In this document: positions 1 to 11,850 of the stretch, in pieces | Numbering within the stretch: the stretch's first letter is position 1 | Layout: every line of letters begins with the position of its first letter | NCBI RefSeq assembly: GCF_002776525.5 | Contig: NC_045436.1 | Location: 45,911,552 to 45,975,551 of the forward strand | DNA from: Piliocolobus tephrosceles | Taxonomy: Eukaryota; Chordata; Mammalia; Primates; Cercopithecidae | Direction of reading: 5' to 3' | DNA: 64,000 nt | Position numbers and translations under genes: made by a program | The notes under the pieces: generated by a model | What the model was told of the DNA's origin: nothing | The model's database searches: none | What the model saw: only the letters and a program-made list of their open reading frames with translations

Positions 1-29
1 GGATATAAGAGCTAAGGAAATCTGAATAA

Positions 30-215
30 ATGATGGGCTTTAGTTAATAGCAATGCATCATTTAGTTTATTAGTCATAACAAATGTACCATATGAATAAT
101 ATATACCATGTTAACCAAAAGGGATACTGGGTGATAAGGTATATGAAAACTGTACTATCTTCTCAATGTTTCTATAAATCTAAAACTGTTCTAAAAAATA
201 GAGCTTATTTTTCAA
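30..215 (+). mobile_element. Ancient L1 (L1M-type) 3' end remnant
   Basis: The stretch carries blocks typical of old L1 3' ends: a GTAACAAATGTACCAT-like block (here CATAACAAATGTACCATATG), then AACTGTACTATCTTCTCAAT and CTAAAACTGTTCTAAAAAAT. A related but distinct copy occurs at about 9,735-9,935. Subfamily not assigned. Confidence 0.45.
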
Positions 216-724
216 ACATCTCCTAAATTACCCACTTTGATTGTGCAATCTATTTCCTGGTGGAACACTAACTGTTAATCCAGATGTGAAACAGTGAGCA
301 GAATAATTAAGTAAACACTGTTTCTGTTCATTACAGTGTTTTTTACCTGTTAAAAATATTTTTATAAAATGTGTAAAGGATAAAATGTTTAAGTTATATT
401 GCTGAGTAAAGAATGTAAAAAGCAAAATGCATAATTACATATATGTTTGTCAAATATCTTTTTTAACTTATAAAAGGAAAAGACTAGAAGGAGAAGCACT
501 AGTGTGTAAAAAGTATTTAAAGTGACTGATGGAAAAAATATTTTTTCCACTCTCTTTTCCACTTCTTTATATTTTCCAGAATTTCTGAGTATTTAACTAC
601 CTTTGCTATTACACATGGAAGTTTTTGGTAAGGTTTCAGACTTAATTATATGTTATATATTTTAATTTTGCAATTCTAACATTCTGACATAGCCATAAAA
701 TTCTCAAATTTTGCTATTTAGTTA

Positions 725-1112
725 TGTTATGGACTGAATTGTGTTACTCCAAAATTCATATACTGAAGTCCCAACCATTAGTATCTTAGAAGGTGATTAT
801 ATTTGGATGCAGATTTTGAAGAGGTAGTTGCTTTTTAAATGAGGTCATTAGGATGCACTGTAATCCAATATGACTTGTATCCTGGTAAGAAGAGAAGTTT
901 AGGACACAGGTGGGTACAGAAGGAAAATCTTATGAAGACACAGGGAGAAGAAGCCATCTATAAACCAAGGAGAGGGGCATTGGAAGAAGCCAATTCAGTT
1001 GACACTTTGATCTTCAACTTTTAGCCTCCAGAAATGTAAGAAAATTGATTTCTGTTGTTTAGACCACCCATTCTGTGGTACTTTGTTATGGTAGCCTTAA
1101 ACTCAATGGATT
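725..1112 (+). mobile_element. MLT1-type LTR (ERVL-MaLR)
   Basis: The stretch begins TGTTATGGACTGAATTGTGT and contains AAAATTCATATACTGAAGTC, AATCCAATATGACTTGTATCC and CAGCCTCCAGAAATG-like blocks. It ends with the TTTGTTATGGTAGCC block characteristic of MLT1 LTRs. The small open frame at 839-1,024 is incidental. Confidence 0.75.
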
Positions 1113-1431
1113 AAGTTTGAGGTCTCATTTTCCTCTGCACCTTTTACAGTCTTATTCTCTATATTATATGATTTTATAATTAGTTTCTAGCAATAATGAT
1201 TAGCTTCTAAAACAGCATCACTATGAAAATAATTGTATATATCTTAATCTGATATTAGCTCAATTGAAAAGAAAACATTTTTACAATCATAAGCTTTAAT
1301 TAAAATTTGCTGACATCAAAAATAACTTAATTTGCTCTTCAAAGGTGAATTTATATGGATATCTGTGTAAATTTATACATATCTGTAAAATGAAACAAAA
1401 ACAAAACAAAAGAACACCTGGGAAGGAATTA

Positions 1432-1592
1432 GTGTTTGCATATTAGAATCACCTGGGAAGTTTTCAAAATGACTAATGCCTGAAGGCAGCCCCAGAGATT
1501 GTGGGTTAAAAGTCTGACATGTCATCTCATCCCTGGAATTGTTAAAGTTCCCTAAAGGAATTCTAATGTGCAGCCACAATTTAAGAGCCATT
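1432..1592. mobile_element. MER5-like hAT-Charlie DNA transposon remnant
   Basis: The terminal palindromic blocks TTAGAATCACCTGGGAAG and TTCTAATGTGCAGCCA flank a core with CCCCAGAGATTGTGG. This is the arrangement of the short non-autonomous MER5 group. It is too small ever to have encoded a transposase. Confidence 0.7.
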
Positions 1593-2511
1593 GCTTTTTA
1601 CTAAGAAAACATTACCTACGTTTTCCTCTAAGTGAAGACATAATAAAGTTTTTAAAAAATTCCTCTCTTATCCATAGAATCAATAAGCCACCTAAATGAT
1701 GAAAAACAAAGAATATGTTATCATCTGTTAAACAAGAAAAGAGCCATAACCCCAAAGCCTAGAATTTGAGGACAAAAAAAAAAATCTACTGATCTTGTAC
1801 AGAAGGAAGAAACTGATCAGTAATCCACTTTGTAGCAATAGTTCAGAGTCCACTACAGTGACGTAAGAAACTGTAATCTGTAAATAACTGAACAGAAGGC
1901 ATCTGTTGTATACAGCTTGTCAAGAAGTCACAGGAAGGATGGCTCCACCAGGCTGCCAGTGCCACTGTTCTTGTGGTTGCCATCTCATCACTGTTATGGC
2001 AGTCTCCACTGTTGCCTTGGCCATGGCCAGTTACATCAAATGGACCTGAGGTCCACCTCATTGAATGAGGTGTCCAAGTTGAATGTCATGGTTTAGGATC
2101 AAGAGGAGCAGCACTGTCAGAAGGGGGCCCTGAGCCTTCTGCAACACCTATGTTGACATTGGGACCATCCAGGAAGTAACTCTGAAGCTCTTGATAGAAG
2201 GAATCACAAATAAATTTATTGGCTATTGTATGGGTGATATAAAGGAGGATGTAGACCTTGAGAATTTATAGCATAAGACTGAGTTGCTAATGGAAGAGAT
2301 AAGGAAGTAAAGGGTTTTAGAGTGCTGTAGATTCTACTATACCTTCTATCACAGTTCTACTGGACCTTTATTTATGGACCATGCAGTAAATGTATACAGG
2401 GAGAAGCACTGAATCCATAGCATACTGGCAACTCAGCCATTTTCAAGCTAATAGCTCTTCAGCTTGTTAACATTTTGGCTATTTATGCACACAATGACTG
2501 GATTCCTTTAT
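1593..2511. other. Unassigned stretch; possible decayed processed sequence at 1,880-2,350
   Basis: No repeat was recognised. The part at about 1,880-2,350 is less AT-rich than its surroundings and has short open stretches on the plus strand broken by stops (for example after KWT near 2,046). I could not match any protein to it. It could be an old processed pseudogene or an unlisted repeat. Confidence 0.3.
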
Positions 2512-3045
2512 TAGTCAGAGTTCTGCAGAGAAACAGAACAAATAGGATACATATAGAAGCTTAGAAAGAGCTTTGTTATGAGGATTTGTTCATGCAATTA
2601 TGCAGGTTGAAAAGTCCCACAATCTGCTGTCTGCAAGCTGAAAACCCAGGAAAGCCAGCAATATAGTTCCAGAACAACCCAGAGGCTTGAGATCCAAGGG
2701 AGCCAATGGTCTAAGTAAGTTCTGGTCCAAGTTCAAAGGCCCAAGAACCAGGAGCACTATGTCCAGGCATGGTAGAAGATGAATGTGTCAACTCAAACAG
2801 AGAAAATTCATCCTCCCTCCACCATTCTGTTCTATGTAGGCCCTCAATGAAATGGATGATGTCCACTTGCATGGGTGAGGGCAATCTTCTTTACTCAGTC
2901 TACTGAATTAAATGCTAATCTTTTACAGAAACATCCTCACAGACACACCCAGAAATAATATTGTATCAATTATATGGGCATTCCTTAGCCCAGGCAAGTT
3001 AATGCATAAAATTAATCCTCATGATTCCTAAGTCTAATCTATGAC
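2512..3045 (-). mobile_element. MLT2-type LTR (ERVL)
   Basis: Read on the minus strand, the stretch has the MLT2 pattern. On the plus strand it opens TTAGTCAGAGTTCTGCAGAG and AACAGAACAAATAGGAT. It then has ATTATGCAGGTTGAAAAGTCC, TCTGCAAGCTGAAAACCC and near the other end CAGACACACCCAGAAATAAT. The same family recurs at 41,940-42,412. Confidence 0.65.
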
Positions 3046-5164
3046 TATATATGGGAAAATATTTCTCTCTCATTCCCATAGAATTTGCATACAAAGACAT
3101 TAATAAAATGTTCCTAAGAGATATTCCAAGCTCTCATCAGTAGGTGATGACTTATTTGAAGGAGATTCTCTCCAACGTGGGCTCATCAGTTGTGCTTTTC
3201 ATAATGATCTATTTTGCACAAATGCAATCAGCAATGAGAAACAAAGTGACATACAGTTCGATGATTGTGAACATTCTAGATACAACTACCTGGCGCATGA
3301 TATTAGAAGTCATTTTAATACATTTGTAGGTGTGCTTTATATAGCCTTAGTCTCTATCCAGGCAAAGAACTACAGGGCCCATGGTTGCATTCTTACCTTG
3401 AAGTCTATAAAAAGTATAAGGACTTTGGAATTAAATTTACTAAAAAGAAGGTAGACATATTCTTTATTCAAGTCAATCAGTTTGCATTGGCCTCTAGTTT
3501 CTTTTGGAATTGTGAACTTTCATTCAAGCCAAATACTGCACTAAGTTTTATTTCCTTGGGTGTGCAATAGTTCATTTTAACCAATACTTCAAAATAAAGC
3601 CTGAGATTGCTGTATCAAGAGTGCTTAAGTAAAGAGATTTAATTATTGTTAAATAGCTGAGCAGTACTTGCATATCATAAGAACTGTAGAAAACAATACT
3701 GAAAAGCCAATATTTGTTATAATTCTGTTATTTAACTGGTTATCTTGCTTTACAAATTATGTCTCTATTTTTAAAACAGATTTAATGATGTCAAGAAATA
3801 GGCCTACTTCTATCAGTATATGGCAAAACAGAAATTTGTTAAATCTGCCAAGAGCTATAAAAATGTCAGTTTAGTCCTTCCTTTGATCATTTAATCTATG
3901 CTATGTGTGAGTTTTAAAAATTAAACATGATTCCATAGCTGCATTCATCTGTTTCATCTGTGTTCTACTTTAATAAGATCAATTTTCATAAACATTCTAG
4001 GTGTTCAGTGTGAATATTTTAATCTTGAGGCACTGTATGTAAAATGAATCATTTACTCTTGAAATGCTAGTCACTGCTATAAATAACTTAGAATGTTGAA
4101 ATAAAAATATGAACATTCAGTAGGGTGAAAAACATTTACCTTCTCTGTTGATTGCACATCTTTTTGAATTAAATATTGAACAGCCTTTCTTTTGGGAGAA
4201 TATATCTTAAAATTAAATTCTCTTCTCCCTGCATAATCTGAAAGTATAAATATTATATATCATGGAATGTATATGATAATTAAATATTACCAAAATCTAT
4301 ATTAAATAATGTTTCCATATAGTAAATATAATGATTTACATGAATAGTTTCAGTTTTCACAATTTTACTGGATCAAATTGTTTCCATTTTTTTTGTTGAA
4401 ATGTTCTGTTTTTTGCTTGCTATAACATAGTAGCTAGTAGGACTATTGCTAATTTTTTAAAAAAATGTAGTAAGTTTATCACACTTGGGGACATTTACTA
4501 CCATTTAGATATATTATTCTTAACCTCTCCAATTTTATTTCTTGCATTTTGGTTTCATGGGTTTTGTTGTTGTTGTTGTTCCATGTATTTAAAGTAACAA
4601 TGATTAGTTGATATATGTAAGTTCCAAGTAATATGTTGAGACTGTGAAAAAGATTAATAAGGAACATTTACGGCATTGATCTTGTACCCTGAGAGTCTGC
4701 TATAACAAAGTATGGATTAAACAGAAATGCTTCTGGTAGGGGGCTTCTGTTGTTTTGTTTTTGTTCAAGTGTGTTTTTATATTATGTTTCAGGATGAAAA
4801 GGAGGCAATCTTGTGGAAGGAAGTTAGCCCTTTGGGTAGGTAAGTAGGCATCAAGTTTCAAAAATTGCTATTTGGAGTTTAGCAGTTATAATTAGCTTTA
4901 GTTTGAAAAATTAGTGTGACAAGCTTTACACTTTGGCCATGTAAGTGCTGAGATACAAAGTTGGATTAATGGATCTGCATAGTTGTAGCCACAAATTTTT
5001 TCTCTGAAAAATCTTCTGGAGAGCTTGATGTATTATTCTAAATAGCCTATACTCTCTATCAACTGCCTTAAAATACTTAAATTATTTAAAGATGTTTAAA
5101 ACTAATAATAGAAGTAGAAACAACTAAAGGCCATTTTAAATGGTAAATTCTAGTTACATAAATA
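3046..5164. other. AT-rich unassigned intergenic DNA
   Basis: No gene or clear repeat is seen apart from a short (TTG)n tract near 4,560-4,582. The open frames here are short and look like chance. Confidence 0.5.
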
Positions 5165-6309
5165 GAATCTCATAAGGGATTTTGGAGATGTCACTTGAGG
5201 AAGCTGGAGAACAGCAAAGATGTGTGCCTTCTCCTTCCTCTGGGATTTCTGACCTCAAGGGGCACCAGCATGATGCCAATAGAAATGCTCCTCTACAGGG
5301 TGTCTGATAACCCCTGTTGGAGTTCTCACCCAGCTGAGTGGCATGAGGAGCAGGACCCATTTAATGAAGCACTTTGACTGTCCCCTGGTGGAGGGGGTGT
5401 ACTTCACTGGGGGTAAACTTACTCGTCTGGGTTGCCTGGATTCCTCAGAACTAGCAGGAGGAAAGACTAAGTTTGCTGGTCTGCAGAGACTGTGGCCACC
5501 CTTTCTTTCCCCTAGGGGCTCAGGCCCAGGGAGATCAGAGTTCTGTCCCCGAGCCCCTGGATGGAGTTGGAGTTCCTGCAGGGAGGCCCAGCACAGTGAG
5601 GAGGGTCAGTCAGTGTCAGGCCTGAAGAGACACTCTGGCTGCAGTATGCCATAGCAGTGTGTTGGACTGTGGGGGATACCTACTGGGACCAAGCCGTCCA
5701 GCCTCCTTGGCTCCAGCAGGTGAAAAGCAAGCATGGTCTGGAGCTATAGAGATGGCTGCTGCCCTTCCCTACCCTGGGAGCTTAGTGTGTTAGGTAGGTA
5801 TCAGTCACAGTGTTGGCTGTCGCCCTCCCCCAAGGAACTCAAACGACTTAGACAGTAGGCAGCCACAGCTGGGACACTGGTCACCCCTCCCCACCAAGGG
5901 CTTGGCAGGCTTAAGCAGATTCTAGCTTAGTGGTTGTTGAGAATCTGTGTGGCTCCATGGTTGGGACCCTGGGCCCTGGTGACATGAGCTCATGAGTGGG
6001 ATCTTCTGATCCGTGGGTTGACAGCTCCATGGAAAAACCACGGTTTTCCCGGCTGGGTAGCACACTCACTCACTGCCTCCCTTGGCTAGGTGGTGGGGGC
6101 TCCCCTTCCCAGTGTGGCTCTCAGGTGGGCCACCACACCACACTGCTCTTCCTTCCTCTCCGTGTGTCACACCAGCCACCTAGTCAGTTTTGATGACAGA
6201 ACCTGGATACCTCCATTGCTGGTGCAGGATTCACATGCTGTTATGGTTCTTTTCAATGGGAGCCTACAATTACTGCTGCTTCTAGTTGGCCATCTTGGCC
6301 CCACCCTCC
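5165..6309 (-). mobile_element. Isolated L1 5' UTR (promoter region) without body
   Basis: The plus strand ends with CTTCTAGTTGGCCATCTTGG at about 6,280-6,300. On the minus strand this is the GCCAAGATGGCC start of primate L1 5' UTRs, including the YY1-type CAAGATGGC site. The 1.1 kb to the left is GC-richer than its flanks and resembles L1 5' UTR. It stops about where ORF1 would begin, and no ORF1 or ORF2 follows on the minus strand. Several short open frames here are incidental. An older primate subfamily is likely but not assigned. Confidence 0.65.
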
Positions 6310-6471
6310 AAACAGTATTTTTAAACCATCCCTGTAACATCTGTCTTTTGACTTTTTGAGATGCCTGTTGTCTTTTTATGTTAAGCTGAGAAACATGAGC
6401 GTCTTATCTGATAACTCAACTTGTAGTAAGACCAATCTATAAATATAAAATGTTTATTAGAAGTGGTATTT

Positions 6472-6780
6472 GGCCAGGCACAGTGGCTCACAATTGTAAT
6501 CTCAACAATTTGGGAGGCTAAGGCAGGAGGATCACTTGAGGCCAGGAATTTGAGACCAGCCTAGGCAACAGAGTAAGATTTTGTCTCTATAAAAAATAAA
6601 AAACAGCCACACATGGTAGCATACATCAGTAATCCTAGCTACTCAGGAGGCTGAGGTAAGAGGATTGCTTGTGCCTGGGAAGTCTAGGCTGCAGTAAGCT
6701 ATGATCACACCATTGCACTCCAGCCTGGGCAACAGAATGAGACCCTGCCTCAAAAAAAAAAAAAAAAAAAAAAATTAAAA
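6472..6780 (+). mobile_element. AluJ-like Alu
   Basis: A complete dimeric Alu with a left arm starting GGCCAGGCACAGTGGCTCAC, a middle A-rich linker, a right arm ending CAGCCTGGGCAACAGA and a long poly-A. The flanking AATGGTATT / AGTGGTATT looks like a diverged target duplication. Many substitutions from consensus suggest an old J-type copy. Confidence 0.9.
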
Positions 6781-7568
6781 ATGGTATTCATGTATATTCA
6801 ATGTCAATCAATATGTTAGTCAATAGATCATAGTGGCCTGGATGCATCAACAAGCAAAATTTAACACTTTTTTTTCTTTTTTTCTTACTTATTTGTACAG
6901 CCTTTTCCGGCCAGTGATATTTGATTAATTTTTCCCTCTTAATACCATGCTACTACCATTTTCTAGAAGTCAAAGAGATGTTACAGTAAATCAAACTGCT
7001 CACATGATCATCTGAGATCAATATGAGCACAAAACTCATCAATTATATCTTTCTGGAATGTATATACAACTGTGTAAATAAAATGTTGTAAATTAGTGCA
7101 AATTGTATCTTGCATACGATCTTGCGTATTGTTTTGAATTCTCTTCTCTTGTAGAAATTTGTCTGTTAGGAAACAATCTAGCTCTTTGGATTTGAACTGG
7201 AGATAGACAGTTATGGCTGCACAGTGGAATGACAGAGGAACTGGAAATAAGGTTTTTCAGTTTTCATGTTAATATTAGCACTTATTTAATATTTAACCTC
7301 CCATTTTCTAATACGGTTTTTCTTTACTAATTTAATTAGCCATACCTTTTTGTGAGGTTAAATTTTTGCAAGTAAGTACACTGTTCAAAGAACTCCATTC
7401 TTTGAGTAATAATCCTTAACTAAATCAAAGTAAGAAATGTAATTTAATAATTGCAAATTGAAGCATGACCCTTTCCTATTTTCAGAGCTATGAGCCTTTT
7501 TCTACAAAAATAACTTAGAAATTTATACATCTCAATGTGAGTCTAAACCCCACGTATACAAGAGATAT
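6781..7568. other. Unassigned AT-rich intergenic DNA
   Basis: I see no gene, LTR boundary or recognisable repeat in this stretch. Confidence 0.5.
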
Positions 7569-7982
7569 TGTATTAGTCCATCACATTGCTGGGAAGAAAT
7601 AGAGACTGGGTGATTTATTTAAAAAGAGGTTTAATTGGCTCACAGTTCTACAGGCTATACAGGAGGCATGGCAGCTTCTGTTCCAGGGGAGACCTCAGGA
7701 AATTTACAATCATGATGGAAGGCAAAGGGGAAGCAGGCCACAGCAGGAACGAGACAGAGAGAGAGAGGGAAGGTGCTACGTACTTTTAAACAACCAGATC
7801 TCATGAGAACTCGCTACCCATCACAAGAACAACCCCAAGGGGATGGTGCTAAACCATGCATGAGAAACCGCCCCCAACTATTCAATCACCTTCTACCAGG
7901 CCCCACTTCCAACACTGTGGAGGCCCCACCTCCAACAATTCGACATGAGATTTGGATGGGGACACAGATCTAAACCATATCA
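7569..7982 (-). mobile_element. Solo MST/MLT1-type LTR (ERVL-MaLR) with 5-bp target duplication
   Basis: The plus strand runs from TGTATTAGTCCATC to AAACCATATCA, the reverse complement of a MaLR LTR (TGATATGG...CTAATACA). It contains the GAGGTTTAATTGGCTCACAG and CCAGATCTCATGAGAACTC blocks. A perfect 5-bp duplication GATAT lies at 7,564-7,568 and 7,983-7,987, fixing the edges. No internal region remains. Confidence 0.88.
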
Positions 7983-8733
7983 GATATGATAAATAATACC
8001 TTTTAGTTCAACTAAAGCATATTTCAGTTGGCTTCTCTAAATAAAGTTGTTAATTATGGGATTGTAAAGGGTAGAAAAGATACAAGTAATACTTTAATTA
8101 CAGCTATTTCTATTTTTACTGAACTAAAATATTTATCTTAACTCTATTTTAACTTCATTAAAACATGTAAATGAATCTTCCAGGTTTAAAGGAAAATTTC
8201 CTCAAGCATGCTCAATTAAAAGTTTGAAACATCCACCTTTAAAATTATAAAAACATTTTCTTTTTAGACTACATACAAGCCTTCTGTACCATTTCATGAA
8301 TTCCTTACTTTGTAATATAAATACGAACACATGTGGTAACTTGATTTTTTTGCTATAACTTGGTATTATATACTGCAATTTATTCTGCATTTCAAAGTGA
8401 TTTAGGCTTAAGCTTTTAATATTAATCTGTCATTAAATTGATAGAGAAAGTTAACAATGTTTTATGCTGAGAGGAAAGTTTTGTTATTGGTATCAACTTG
8501 CATTACTTTACAGAAAAGAAGGCAAGCACTAGTAATTATTATGCACAGAGCAAAAACAATGATAAGCATGTAGTTAAGCAGCTCTACCTTTACTTCAAAA
8601 TGGAGTTTCTCTGGTTCTTCTTTCATCCGTTAGATCTCAGCATATCTTTTGACTGGGGATGTGTTAAGGCAATCTGTCTTGCTTTGTTTCTTTTTTTGAA
8701 AGAAAACATTACTTACACTGAACCACCTCTTTC

Positions 8734-8770
<37 letters not shown>

Positions 8771-9431
8771 CCTGTTACATACCACTTCTGTGGATTACAG
8801 TGTTATATCTTGGGTTTGATGTCTTTGGACAGAAAAGTATATCCATTATTTTAACATTATATTAAATAAATTTTCCCCTGTCTTTGAAGCTCAGTCTGTA
8901 AATGTGTTGCTATGAAAGAAATTATTTGGGTTTAAATTACTTGAAGTTTTACACACATAGATGACAGAATGAATTAGATTTTTCTGAACAGATTTTTTTT
9001 ACACTGGGAACTTTTCTTTCTGGATAACACTTTGAAAGACATTAGAGATTTGGGCTATTTGGATGGGAAAAAATAATGATAATGCTTATAGAAAATATCC
9101 TTTTGTGTTTGAGATATCCAAAATTCAAGTCAATGATAGACTTCTGTCCTGAAATCTTCTTTCTCTTCATTTCTATACTCAATGCACTTACTATATTACT
9201 GATGTTATAAAATATTATTGTCATTACATACATTAACATACAATCTCATTATATCTGTGTTTAGTGTGAATTCTATAGCTTTTCTAGTTATGGGGGAAAA
9301 TGCTCTCTAAAATATTCTTTTAGCTCCTAAATGTAGGCATTTCTTGTTTACATCTTACTGTTAATGGTACTATGAATACCATTAGTCACCTTAATAAAAC
9401 ACTGATAAGATGTTTTAAAAATTAAAAAATA
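7983..9431. other. Unassigned AT-rich DNA with a pyrimidine-rich microsatellite
   Basis: A (TTTTC)n/poly-T tract occupies about 8,728-8,771. Otherwise no feature is recognised. The 118-codon plus frame at 8,498-8,854 runs through the microsatellite and is not supported as a gene. Confidence 0.5.
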
Positions 9432-9728
9432 GGCCGGGCGCAGTGACTCACGCCTGTAATCCCAGCACTTTGGGAGGCCGAGTCAGGTGGATTATGAGGT
9501 CAGGAGATCGAGATCATCCTGGCCAACATGGTGAAACCGTGTCTCTACTAAAACACAAAAAATTAGCTGGTCGTGATGGTGTACGCCTGTAGTCCCAGCT
9601 ACTCAGGGGGCTGAGGCGGGGTAATCGCTTGAACCCAGGAGGTGGGAGGTTGCAGTGAGCAGAGATTGAGCCACTGCACTCAAGCCTGGCAACAGAGCAA
9701 GACTCTGTCTCAAAAAAAAAAAAAAAAA
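9432..9728 (+). mobile_element. AluS/Y-like Alu
   Basis: A full-length Alu beginning GGCCGGGCGCAGTGACTCAC and ending in poly-A. The left arm contains GAGATCGAGATCATCCTGGC and the right arm GCTTGAACCCAGGAGG. Low divergence from consensus. Confidence 0.93.
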
Positions 9729-9734
9729 TTTAAA

Positions 9735-9935
9735 AAATAATGTAAACTGTGGTCTTTGGCTAATAATGACGCATCAGTGTTGGTTCATCAGTTGTAACAA
9801 ATGTACCATTCTGGTGGGGGATATTGATAATGGCAGAGACCATGTACTTCCTGGGAGGCACATGGAAAATCTCTGTACCTTTTTCTCAATTTTGCTATCA
9901 ACCTAAAACTGTTCTTTTAAAAAAAAAAATGAAGT
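9735..9935 (+). mobile_element. Ancient L1 (L1M-type) 3' end remnant
   Basis: Contains GTAACAAATGTACCATTCTG, TGGGGGATATTGATAATGG and CTAAAACTGTTCTTTTAAAA, an old L1 3'-terminal pattern. It is related to the remnant at 30-215, but from a different subfamily. Confidence 0.5.
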
Positions 9936-10009
9936 ATATCAAACAATTTAAAACACTTATCTATTGCATTTGAACTACTCAGTAAAGAGTAAGAAAAAAA
10001 CTGACTCAT

Positions 10010-10327
10010 GGCCGGGCACGGTGGCGCACGCCTGTAATCCCAGCACTTTGGGAGGCCGAGGCAAGCAGAACACGAGGTCAGGAGATGGAGACCATCCTGG
10101 CTAACACGGTGAAACCCCGTCTCTACTAAAAAGACAAAAAAAAAAAAAAAAAATTGATGGGCGAGGTGGCAGGTGCCTGTAGTCTCAGCTACTTGGGAAG
10201 TTGAGGCAGGAGAATGGCGTGAACCCGGGAGGCGGAGCTCGCAGTGAGCCAAGATCGCGTCACTGCACTCCAGCCTGGGCGACAGAGCAAGACTCCGTCT
10301 CAAAGAAAAAAAAAAAAAGAAAAAAAA
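10010..10327 (+). mobile_element. AluY-like Alu
   Basis: A full-length element with the Y-type GAATGGCGTGAACCCGGGAG and GGCGGAGCTCGCAGTGAGCC blocks and an A-rich tail. The flanks share AAGAAAAAAACTGA (left) and AAGAAAAAAAACTGA (right), a target duplication. One of the younger Alus here. Confidence 0.93.
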
Positions 10328-11245
10328 CTGATTTATAAATGTTCTGTTAGTTATATTTCAAAACTCCTAATACAGAAACTTTCAAAGACAGTTTGAAACA
10401 CTATTGTAGCCTTATAAGCTAGCTTCTGTAACCTGGAAAAGAACCTCCAAGAAGTGGGAGGAGACAAGAATATATACTTAACATTGTTTGGGTTGTGATG
10501 TGCTGCTACTTAAACGTAGGTAATGACATAGTGAGATTTCTATTGTCCAACAATCTGAAGTAGTTTCCTGTATGTATCTATGCTAAAATAATTATAAATC
10601 AATGAAATCTACAAAAAGAAAAATTTTTGATTCTGTTGTATTTAGGCACCTTTGTACATCTTGGTCAATTTCCATGATATGAAGTATTTGAGGTTTAAAA
10701 TATATTATTACCATAAGGGGGAAGATGGCATTATTCCATGTGCTTAAATGATTATTTCTTTATTCAGATTCAGAAGAAAAAATGACATGAAAAAATGTTA
10801 TTGCATTAGCTGTACCTTGAATTGGAAACCTGTGGCGTGAAGTTTGAACTTGGGTTTATCAGATGTGAACCCTAGTAGTACAGTGCTGTTTTGAGTATAT
10901 TGTAAGTACTGTAAATCCTCTCAGCACTGGAAATGTATTAATACCTCCTGAATGAATGCAACTTTTGATGCAGGAGTTCTGATATGCCTCAGAAATTCTG
11001 ATAACTTACTAATAACTTGTTTTATAATGAAAATACTTCCTGTTTTTGTTGCATATTTTCATGTCTAAAATTTAATTTCTAAATGTTTTAATATTAACTT
11101 AAGTAAAATGTGTCCTGTGGATAAAATAAAGTTGCCAGTAAAAAAATTAAAAACAGCCTAATTCCTGTAACTGCTTAAGTAAATGTATATTTTTGCTATG
11201 TGCTCCTAAATTTCTAATAAAGCTATTTATATTAAATATAAATGA
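10328..11245. other. Mostly unassigned AT-rich DNA containing copy A of a triplicated segment
   Basis: No gene is seen. Positions 10,557-10,689 are the first of three copies of a 133-bp segment described separately. Confidence 0.5.
10557..10689 (+). repeat. 133-bp local duplicate, copy A
   Basis: Begins GAAGTAGTTTCCTGTATGTA and ends TTTCCATGATATGAAGTATTT. It is repeated at 11,573-11,705 and, truncated, at 11,709-11,814. It differs from both other copies at several shared positions (TATGCTAA versus TATACTAA, GATTCTGTTG versus GGTTCTGCTG). Not a repeat family I recognise. Confidence 0.9.
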
Positions 11246-11525
11246 TGAAGCTTGTCATGGTGGCTTATGCCTATAATCCCAATACTTTGGGAGGCTGAGG
11301 TAGGAGAATTGCTTGAAGTCCAGCCTGGGCAACATAGCGAGGCCCCATCTGTACAAAAATTGAAAAAAAAAAAAATCAGCTAGGTGCAGTGGCTTGTGCC
11401 CATAGTCCCAGCTACTCAGGAGGCTGAGGCAGGAGGATTGCTTGAGCCCAGGAGCCTGAGGATCCAGTGAGCTAGTATCATGCCATTGCACTCCAGCCTG
11501 GGTGACAGAGTGAGACTCTGTCTCA

Positions 11526-11556
<31 letters not shown>

Positions 11557-11563
11557 TATTTAA
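11246..11563 (+). mobile_element. AluJ-like Alu with (AAT)n tail
   Basis: A dimeric Alu with a diverged, shortened left arm, a middle A-tract and a right arm ending GGTGACAGAGTGAGACTCTG. The tail has become an (ATA/AAT)n microsatellite of about 11 units. It sits immediately before copy B of the local duplicate. Confidence 0.88.
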
Positions 11564-11572
11564 TTAATTAAT

Positions 11573-11705
11573 GAAGTAGTTTCCTGTATGTATCTATACT
11601 AAAATAATTGTAAATTAATAGAATCTACAAAAAGAAAACTTTTTGGTTCTGCTGTATTTAGGCACCTTTGTACATCTTGGTCAATTTCCATGATATGAAG
11701 TATTT
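11573..11705 (+). repeat. 133-bp local duplicate, copy B
   Basis: The second copy of the segment at 10,557-10,689. It directly follows the Alu tail and is in tandem with copy C, three bases (ATG-flanking AAT) separating them. Confidence 0.9.
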
Positions 11706-11708
11706 AAT

Positions 11709-11814
11709 GAAGTAGTTTCCTGTATGTATCTATACTAAAATAATTATAAATTAATGGAATCTACAAAAAGAAAACTTTTTGGTTCTGCTGTTTTAGGCAC
11801 CTTTGTACATCTTG
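11709..11814 (+). repeat. Local duplicate, copy C (3'-truncated)
   Basis: The third copy, lacking the last 27 bp. It is nearly identical to copy B over the shared part, apart from a few substitutions and a short deletion in CTGCTGTTTTAGG. It ends by running into a (TA)n(CA)n microsatellite. Confidence 0.9.
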
Positions 11815-11850
11815 TATATATATATATACACATACACACACACATATATG
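11814..11850. repeat. (TA)n(CA)n microsatellite
   Basis: A short mixed TA and CA dinucleotide tract that begins at the truncated end of copy C. Confidence 0.85.

Noticed and set aside
9917..10303. 128-codon minus frame
   Set aside because: It is translation of an AluY on its reverse strand plus flank, a common artefact.
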